Positions 5,816 through 10,066 of a stretch of DNA of 10,066 nucleotides are shown piece after piece. Both the position numbers and the translations under genes were made by a program. Source of the stretch: Bog-473 sp052140165 (GTDB lineage: Bacteria > Actinomycetota > Acidimicrobiia > Acidimicrobiales > RAAP-2). The stretch is taken from NCBI GenBank assembly GCA_052140165.1, contig JBKQUM010000157.1, forward strand, positions 1 through 10,066, in the 5' to 3' direction. The notes under the pieces are model-generated. The model did no database searches. It worked only from the letters and a program-made list of their open reading frames with translations, and was not told the origin of the DNA. How positions within the stretch are numbered: position 1 is the first letter of the stretch; each line of letters opens with the position of its first letter.

Positions 5816-5821
5816 TAGGGT
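5816..5821 (+). promoter_or_regulatory. Candidate -10 element for dop
   Basis: TAGGGT ends exactly six bases before the dop GTG, so the predicted transcript start is the G of the start codon. The AGGG inside it, seven bases from GTG, could instead be a weak ribosome site on an arc-dop message. The two readings cannot be separated by sequence alone. Confidence 0.4.
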
Positions 5822-5827
5822 CGTGCC

Positions 5828-7321
5828 GTGGCCACCACGAAGGTCTGCGGCATAGAGACCGAGTACGGAATTCAGACGCCGGGACCGGATCAGAATCCCA
5901 TCGCGGCGTCCTCCGTGCTCGTCAACGCCTATGCCGCCGACGTCGAGCAGCAGATCGGCTGGGATTTCGAGGACGAGACGCCCGGGAACGACGCCCGCGG
6001 CTTCGCTCGCGAGGGGTCACTGGCGCCGATGGTGGAGACCCACCTGGCCAATACCGTGCTCACCAACGGTGCGCGCTTCTACGTGGACCACGCCCATCCG
6101 GAGTACTCGAGCCCCGAATGCCTGACCCCGCTGGAGTGCCTCGTCTACGACAAGGCCGGCGAGGAGGTGCTGCGCCGCGCGATGGTGGCGGCGGCGGCGC
6201 GCATTCCCGATCAGCCCGCCCCCGTCGTCTACAAGAACAACTCCGACGGGAAGGGCAACTCCTACGGCTGCCACGAGAACTACATGATGGACCGGGCGGT
6301 GCCCTTCGCCAGGGTGATCGAAGGTGTGGTCCCGCACTTCGTGTCACGCACGCTGTTCATCGGGTCGGGCAAGGTGGGCACCGAAACGCCGGCCCTGGAC
6401 TCCGAAACGGTCGAGTACCAGATTTCGCAGCGCGCCGAGTTCTTCGAGGAGATCGTCGGCCTCGAGACCACGCTCAAACGCCCGATCGTCAACACACGCG
6501 ACGAACCGCACGCCGACCCCAAGCGCTTCCGGCGCCTGCATGTGATCGTCGGCGACGCCAACCTCTCGGAGATCGCCACGTTCCTGAAGGTCGGCACCAC
6601 GGCGATCGTGCTGGCCATGGTCGAGGACGAGGCCGGGCCGGGACGTGACCTCTCGCTGTCGGACCCCGTGCGCGCGTTGCACCAGGTCTCGGCCGACCTC
6701 TCGCTGACCCACCCCCTGGCGCTGACCGACGGCTCGACCGCGACGGCGCTCGAGCTCCAGTGGGAGCTCTTCGGCGCCGCCCGCAAGTACGCCGAGGAAT
6801 TCGGACTGACCGCCCTGGGCGACGACGGGGCGGTCGGGGCGCTGGTCATGGAGCACTGGGAGGCCGTCCTGGGTGGGCTCGAGTCCGACCCCGCCTCCCT
6901 GGCCGACACCCTGGACTGGGTCGCCAAGCGGGAGCTGCTGCTCGCCTACCAGGACCGGCATTCGTGCGGGTGGAAGGACCCCAGGGTGGCCGCACTGGCA
7001 TTGCAATATCACGACCTGCGGCCCGACAAGTCGGTCTTCCGGCGCCTCGGCATGCGCTCCCTCGTGCCCGCCGCCGAATGGTCGACCGCCGTCGCCGAGC
7101 CGCCGTCAGGCACCCGAGCCTGGTTCCGAGGCAAGTGCCTGGCCCGCTGGCCCGATGCCGTCGTGACCGCCAACTGGGATTCCCTCGTCTTCGACATAGG
7201 AGCAGACCCGTTGCGGCGCGTCCCTATGATGGACCCCTTGAAGGGAACAGCCGAGCACACGGGCGCGCTTCTGGCCCAGAGCACCGGTCCAGCGGACCTG
7301 CTCAATCGGCTCAACTCCTAG
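5828..7321 (+). CDS. dop: Pup deamidase/depupylase Dop
   Basis: This 497-residue enzyme of the carboxylate-amine ligase (glutamine-synthetase-like) superfamily deamidates the C-terminal Gln of Pup to Glu and cleaves Pup from conjugates. Sequence signatures are GIETEYGI (8-15) with the metal/ATP-site glutamates and LTNGARFYVDHAHPEY (78-93), where Asp87 is the expected catalytic aspartate. KNNSDGKGNSYGCHENY (136-152) and NTRDEPHAD (222-230) follow. The segment at about 44-75, between the first two motifs, is the Dop-specific loop absent from PafA, which is why this paralogue is Dop. The C-terminus (HTGALL...DLLNRLNS) follows the family pattern. It starts at GTG 5828 and is followed after 36 bases by pup. 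Length is typical (mycobacterial Dop about 500). Confidence 0.96.
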   Translation: MATTKVCGIETEYGIQTPGPDQNPIAASSVLVNAYAADVEQQIGWDFEDETPGNDARGFAREGSLAPMVETHLANTVLTNGARFYVDHAHPEYSSPECLTPLECLVYDKAGEEVLRRAMVAAAARIPDQPAPVVYKNNSDGKGNSYGCHENYMMDRAVPFARVIEGVVPHFVSRTLFIGSGKVGTETPALDSETVEYQISQRAEFFEEIVGLETTLKRPIVNTRDEPHADPKRFRRLHVIVGDANLSEIATFLKVGTTAIVLAMVEDEAGPGRDLSLSDPVRALHQVSADLSLTHPLALTDGSTATALELQWELFGAARKYAEEFGLTALGDDGAVGALVMEHWEAVLGGLESDPASLADTLDWVAKRELLLAYQDRHSCGWKDPRVAALALQYHDLRPDKSVFRRLGMRSLVPAAEWSTAVAEPPSGTRAWFRGKCLARWPDAVVTANWDSLVFDIGADPLRRVPMMDPLKGTAEHTGALLAQSTGPADLLNRLNS

Positions 7322-7357
7322 GCGACGTCGAGATCACCACAGGACGGGGACAGGACG

Positions 7358-7564
7358 ATGGCAGAACAGGAACAGAAGAGGAAGGGCTCGAGCACGCGCT
7401 CGACCGAGACAGAGACCGAGGTCGACGAGACCGCGCCCGCCGCCTCCGAACGCGGCGAGAAGATCAAGGCGGAGCTCGACGACCTGCTGGACGAGATCGA
7501 CGAGGTCCTCGAGGACAACGCCGAGGAATTCGTTCGCAACTATGTCCAAAAGGGTGGGCAGTAG
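7358..7564 (+). CDS. pup: Prokaryotic ubiquitin-like protein Pup
   Basis: This 68-residue protein modifier begins MAEQEQKRKGSS. The N-terminal half (1-31) is polar, rich in Lys, Ser, Thr and Glu, and expected to be disordered; it threads into the ARC pore. Residues 32-60 (ERGEKIKAELDDLLDEIDEV and onward) form the helix that docks on the ARC coiled coil. The C-terminus NYVQKGGQ ends in Gly-Gly-Gln, so Dop must deamidate it to Gly-Gly-Glu before PafA can ligate it to lysine. This is the form found in mycobacteria, unlike species that encode Glu directly. A ribosome site GGGGA at 7346-7350 lies seven bases before the ATG. prcB follows after six bases. Length and composition are typical of the family. 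Confidence 0.97.
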   Translation: MAEQEQKRKGSSTRSTETETEVDETAPAASERGEKIKAELDDLLDEIDEVLEDNAEEFVRNYVQKGGQ

Positions 7565-7569
7565 CCCCC
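7552..7569 (+). promoter_or_regulatory. Hairpin spanning the pup stop and prcB ribosome-site region
   Basis: GGGC (7556-7559) and GCCC (7564-7567) pair around an AGTA loop. With T7555 bulged, G7553-G7554 also pair with C7568-C7569, giving six G-C pairs. The hairpin contains the pup stop codon and buries AGGGTGGG, the only purine-rich ribosome-site candidate for prcB (GTG at 7571). It could lower prcB translation relative to pup unless ribosomes finishing pup open it. Confidence 0.3.
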
Positions 7570-7570
7570 G

Positions 7571-8371
7571 GTGGCGCTCCCCCTTTTTCCCCCGGAGAGT
7601 GATCCGGGTCCGGACTTCGTCGGCCTCCTGCGCCTGACCCCGGGCCGGGCCGAGACGCCGACGCGGATGGAGACGGCAACGCCCATGCAGGTGCCCCACG
7701 GCACCACCGTGGTCGCCCTGCGCTACGCCGACGGTGTCGTCATGGCGGGTGACCGACGGGCCACGGCGGGCAACCTCATCGCCCACCACGCCATGGAGAA
7801 GGTCTTTCCGGCCGACCGCCACTCGGCCGTCGCCATCGCCGGGACGGCGGGCATGGCCATTGAGATGGTCCGGCTGTTCCAGGTCCAGCTCGAGCACTAC
7901 GAGAAGGTCGAGGGCTCCATCCTCTCGCTGGAGGGCAAGGCCAACCAGCTCGCCCAGATGGTCCGCCAACACCTGCCGATGGCCATGCAGGGCCTCGCCG
8001 TCGTGCCGCTCTTCGCCGGCTACGACACGGCGCGCGGCGTGGGGCGCATCTTCAACTACGACGTCACGGGAGGCCACTACGAGGACACGGACTTCCAGGC
8101 GACCGGATCGGGAGGACGCGACGCCCGCAGCACGGTGAAGCTCGGATGGCGCGAGGGGCTGACCCGGGACGAGGCACTCGACCTGGCCATTCAGTCGCTC
8201 TACGAGGCAGCCGACGAGGACTCCGCCACCGGCGGCCCTGACCTGGTCCGCGGCATCTATCCGGTCATCGCGACCGTCGACGTGGAGGGCTACCGCGAGG
8301 TGCCCGAAGACGAGGTGGCGACGCGCTTCGGCGCACTCGTCGCCCGCATGCAGGAGGAGCGTGCCCGATGA
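7571..8371 (+). CDS. prcB: Proteasome subunit beta (precursor)
   Basis: This 266-residue precursor is the catalytic subunit of the 20S core particle. A propeptide of 44 residues ends at PHG, and the mature chain starts with Thr45-Thr46 (TTVVALRYADGVVMAGDRRAT). Thr45 is the N-terminal nucleophile, Asp61 and Lys77 correspond to the conserved catalytic Asp17 and Lys33, and the GSGG segment lies further on. The propeptide includes a PDFVGLLRLTP stretch similar to the F-x2-FL helix of other actinobacterial propeptides, which supports the early GTG 7571 over in-frame ATGs at 7667 and 7685. The block DSATGGPDLVRGIYPVI near the C-terminus is strongly conserved. No free Shine-Dalgarno sequence is seen; translation is probably coupled to pup. 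The TGA overlaps the prcA ATG by four bases (ATGA). Confidence 0.96.
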   Translation: MALPLFPPESDPGPDFVGLLRLTPGRAETPTRMETATPMQVPHGTTVVALRYADGVVMAGDRRATAGNLIAHHAMEKVFPADRHSAVAIAGTAGMAIEMVRLFQVQLEHYEKVEGSILSLEGKANQLAQMVRQHLPMAMQGLAVVPLFAGYDTARGVGRIFNYDVTGGHYEDTDFQATGSGGRDARSTVKLGWREGLTRDEALDLAIQSLYEAADEDSATGGPDLVRGIYPVIATVDVEGYREVPEDEVATRFGALVARMQEERAR

Positions 8372-9039
8372 GCATGCCCTACTACGTCGCGCCGGAGCAG
8401 GTCATGAAGGACCGCGCGGAATACGCCCAGAAGGGCATCGCCCGTGGCCGGTCTCTGGTGGCGACGACCTATGACGTGGGCATTGCGATCGTGGCCGAGA
8501 ACCCGTCGCGGTCCCTGCACAAGATCAGCGAGATCTACGACCGCATCGCCTTCGGCGGGGTCGGGAAGTACAACGAGTACGACCAACTCCGCGTCGCCGG
8601 CGTGCGCCACGCCGACACCAAGGGCTACGCCTACAGCCGCGAGGACGTCGACGCCCGGTCGCTCGCCAATCTGTACGCGCAGTACCTGGGCAACGTGTTC
8701 ACGCACGAAATGAAGCCGCTCGAGGTCGAGATCCTGGTGGCCGAGCTGGGTGACGTCGAGAACCAGCTGTACCACATCGCCTATGAGGGCACGATCACCG
8801 ACGAGGACCGCTTTGCGGTGCTGGGCGGCGACGCCGAGACGATCACCGAGCGCGTCGCCGCAGCCTGGCAGCCAGATTGGGGCATGGCGGCCGCCATCAA
8901 GGCGGCCGCGGCGGCGCTGGCCGGACCGGACCGTACGCTAGCGGCCGACGACCTCGAGGTCGCCATCCTGAGCCGGGGAAACGGCCGTCGGACGTTCCGG
9001 CGCATCGACGGGGAGGAGCTGGCACAACTGCTGGCATAG
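8368..9039 (+). CDS. prcA: Proteasome subunit alpha
   Basis: This 223-residue subunit of the outer 20S rings gates the chamber and docks the ATPase. The N-terminus MSMPYYVAPEQVMKDRAEYA holds the gating residues and the start of helix H0. Conserved blocks follow: KGIARGRSLVA (22-32), AENPSRSLHKISEIYDRIAF (43-62), and GYAYSREDVDARSLANLYAQ. The ATPase-docking pockets lie between neighbouring alpha subunits and accept the ARC GQYL tail. Unlike mycobacterial PrcA, it ends soon after FRRI (ending EELAQLLA), without a long acidic tail. The start is well set: ATGA overlap with the prcB stop and a strong AGGAGGAG ribosome site at 8352-8359, eight bases upstream. The tight coupling fits the 1:1 stoichiometry of alpha and beta subunits. 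Confidence 0.96.
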   Translation: MSMPYYVAPEQVMKDRAEYAQKGIARGRSLVATTYDVGIAIVAENPSRSLHKISEIYDRIAFGGVGKYNEYDQLRVAGVRHADTKGYAYSREDVDARSLANLYAQYLGNVFTHEMKPLEVEILVAELGDVENQLYHIAYEGTITDEDRFAVLGGDAETITERVAAAWQPDWGMAAAIKAAAAALAGPDRTLAADDLEVAILSRGNGRRTFRRIDGEELAQLLA

Positions 9040-9046
9040 GCCGCTG

Positions 9047-9052
9047 TACGGT
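9047..9052 (+). promoter_or_regulatory. Candidate -10 element for pafA
   Basis: TACGGT, the same hexamer as the ferredoxin -10, lies in the 20-base prcA-pafA gap and ends seven bases before the GTG. The start has no Shine-Dalgarno sequence. A leaderless pafA transcript separate from, or in addition to, the prcBA message is plausible. No good -35 is visible. Confidence 0.38.
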
Positions 9053-9059
9053 TGGCCTG

Positions 9060-10066
9060 GTGGAGCGCCGCATCTTCGGTGTCGAGAACGAGTACGGGGT
9101 GACCTTCACCCTGCGGGGACAGCGCCGCCTGAGCCCCGACGAGGTGGCGCGGTACCTCTTCAGGCGCGTGGTCTCGTGGGGGCGCTCGTCGAACGTGTTC
9201 CTCGAGAACGGCGCCCGCCTCTACCTCGACGTCGGCAGCCATCCCGAGTACGCCACCCCCGAGTGCGATCGCATCAGCGACGTCGTGGTGCACGACAAGG
9301 CGGGGGAGTGGATCCTGGCCCAGCTCGTGACCGGCGCCCAGGCCCGGCTCCGCGAGGAGGGGATCCGGGGCGAGGTCTACCTCTTCAAGAACAACACCGA
9401 TTCGGTCGGCAACTCCTACGGCTGCCATGAGAACTACCTCACCGAGCGCAACGACGAATTCAACCGCTACACGGAGGTGCTGATCCCGTTCCTCGTCTCG
9501 CGTCAGATCTACGCGGGCGCGGGCAAGGTGCTGCAGACGGCCCGAGGTGCCGTTTTCTGCCTGAGCCAGCGCGCCGAGCACATCTGGGAGGGCGTCTCGT
9601 CCGCCACGACGCGCAGCCGCCCCATCATCAACACGAGGGACGAGCCGCACGCGGACGCCGAGAGATTCCGGCGCCTCCACGTGATCGTGGGTGACTCCAA
9701 CATGAGCGAGTACGCCACGTTCCTGAAGATCGGCACGACCTCCATCCTCCTGGCCATGCTCGAGGACTCCTCGACCGTTCTGCGCGACCTCACGCTCGAG
9801 AACCCCATCCGGGCGATCCGGGAGATCAGCCACGACATCACGTGCCAACGCCGGGTGCGCCTGGCCAACGGCCGCGAGATGCGGGCACTGGACATTCAGT
9901 CCGAGTACCTGGAGCGTGCGCTGAAGTTCCGCGACCGGCGCGGCCTCTCCCCCGAGGAGGACCGGGCACTCGACATGTGGGAGCACTGCCTCAAGGGGCT
10001 GGAGGCCGACCCGACGTCGCTGTGGCGCGAGTGCGACTGGGTGGCCAAGCACCGACTGGTCGAGCA
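9060..10066 (+). CDS. pafA: Pup-protein ligase PafA, 3' end cut by window
   Basis: The first 335 codons of about 450 are present; the frame is still open at the right edge. PafA activates the C-terminal Glu of Pup with ATP and joins it to lysine side chains of target proteins. After the GTG, the protein reads ERRIFGVENEYGVTF (2-16), with Glu9 and Glu11 in the metal/ATP site. NGARLYLDVGSHPEY follows, with Asp57 as the expected catalytic aspartate, then YLFKNNTDSVGNSYGCHENY near residue 110. CLSQRAEHIWEGVSSATTRS and NTRDEPHAD (191-199) are close to mycobacterial PafA. It lacks the insertion loop seen in dop, which confirms the ligase call. It follows prcA after 20 bases, without the intervening genes seen in mycobacteria. 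Confidence 0.95.
   Translation, partial: MERRIFGVENEYGVTFTLRGQRRLSPDEVARYLFRRVVSWGRSSNVFLENGARLYLDVGSHPEYATPECDRISDVVVHDKAGEWILAQLVTGAQARLREEGIRGEVYLFKNNTDSVGNSYGCHENYLTERNDEFNRYTEVLIPFLVSRQIYAGAGKVLQTARGAVFCLSQRAEHIWEGVSSATTRSRPIINTRDEPHADAERFRRLHVIVGDSNMSEYATFLKIGTTSILLAMLEDSSTVLRDLTLENPIRAIREISHDITCQRRVRLANGREMRALDIQSEYLERALKFRDRRGLSPEEDRALDMWEHCLKGLEADPTSLWRECDWVAKHRLVE

Noticed and set aside
7225..7230. TATGAT inside dop as an internal promoter for pup-prcB-prcA
   Set aside because: It is a near-consensus -10, but no -35 lies at proper spacing and it encodes a Met-Met in a conserved part of Dop; 5' end mapping would be needed.
8781..10052. Open frame of 423 codons on the minus strand, antisense to prcA and pafA
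   Set aside because: It is the reverse-strand shadow of two certain genes in high-GC DNA; its translation is rich in Arg, Val, Gly and Leu with no recognisable domain.
1..10066. tRNA or rRNA genes, CRISPR arrays, insertion sequences, attachment sites
   Set aside because: I looked for cloverleaf-like sequence, direct repeat arrays, terminal inverted repeats and transposase motifs and saw none; coding sequence fills almost the whole window.

Overview
The window is high-GC DNA from an actinobacterium. It carries the Pup-proteasome system, and an apparent cofG start suggests that the host makes coenzyme F420. I cannot place it to genus; an uncultured or deep-branching lineage such as Acidimicrobiia would fit, but that is inference. 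Genes are tightly packed: no gene-free stretch exceeds about 190 bases, and I see no RNA gene, mobile element or CRISPR array.

Left part (1-1878). Two genes read leftward: the N-terminal 39 codons of a probable FO synthase subunit (cofG), cut by the window edge, preceded by a complete transaldolase. A strong hairpin lies between them. Divergent from transaldolase is a small hotdog-fold (PaaI-type) thioesterase.

Middle part (1936-3872). Three small membrane proteins of unknown function are packed head to tail and followed within 5 bases by the tRNA m1A58 methyltransferase gene trmI. A possible 26-codon gene fills the space between trmI and a convergent ferredoxin gene. The ferredoxin has an unusual Cys-x2-Asp-x2-Cys cluster motif and the most consensus-like promoter in the window.

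Right part (4063-10066). In order come the proteasomal AAA ATPase (arc/mpa), dop, pup, prcB, prcA and pafA, the last cut by the right edge after 335 codons. Together they form a complete pathway. Pup is made with C-terminal Gly-Gly-Gln, Dop deamidates it to Glu, and PafA ligates it to lysines of target proteins. ARC recognises Pup through its coiled coil, unfolds the target and docks on PrcA through its C-terminal Gly-Gln-Tyr-Leu. PrcB Thr45 is the proteolytic nucleophile after propeptide removal, and Dop can also remove Pup. The gene order matches the mycobacterial trmI-mpa-dop-pup-prcB-prcA region in compact form, with pafA directly after prcA.

Regulation visible in sequence. Several genes without a clear Shine-Dalgarno sequence (thioesterase, arc, pafA, and less cleanly dop) have a TANNNT -10-like hexamer 6-8 bases before the start codon, which suggests leaderless transcripts. 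Others (tal, membrane gene B, prcA) have clear Shine-Dalgarno sequences. The system itself is well described. The points most worth a second look are the ferredoxin cluster motif, the putative microprotein after trmI, the three coupled membrane proteins, the repeated leaderless start architecture and the hairpin at the pup/prcB junction.
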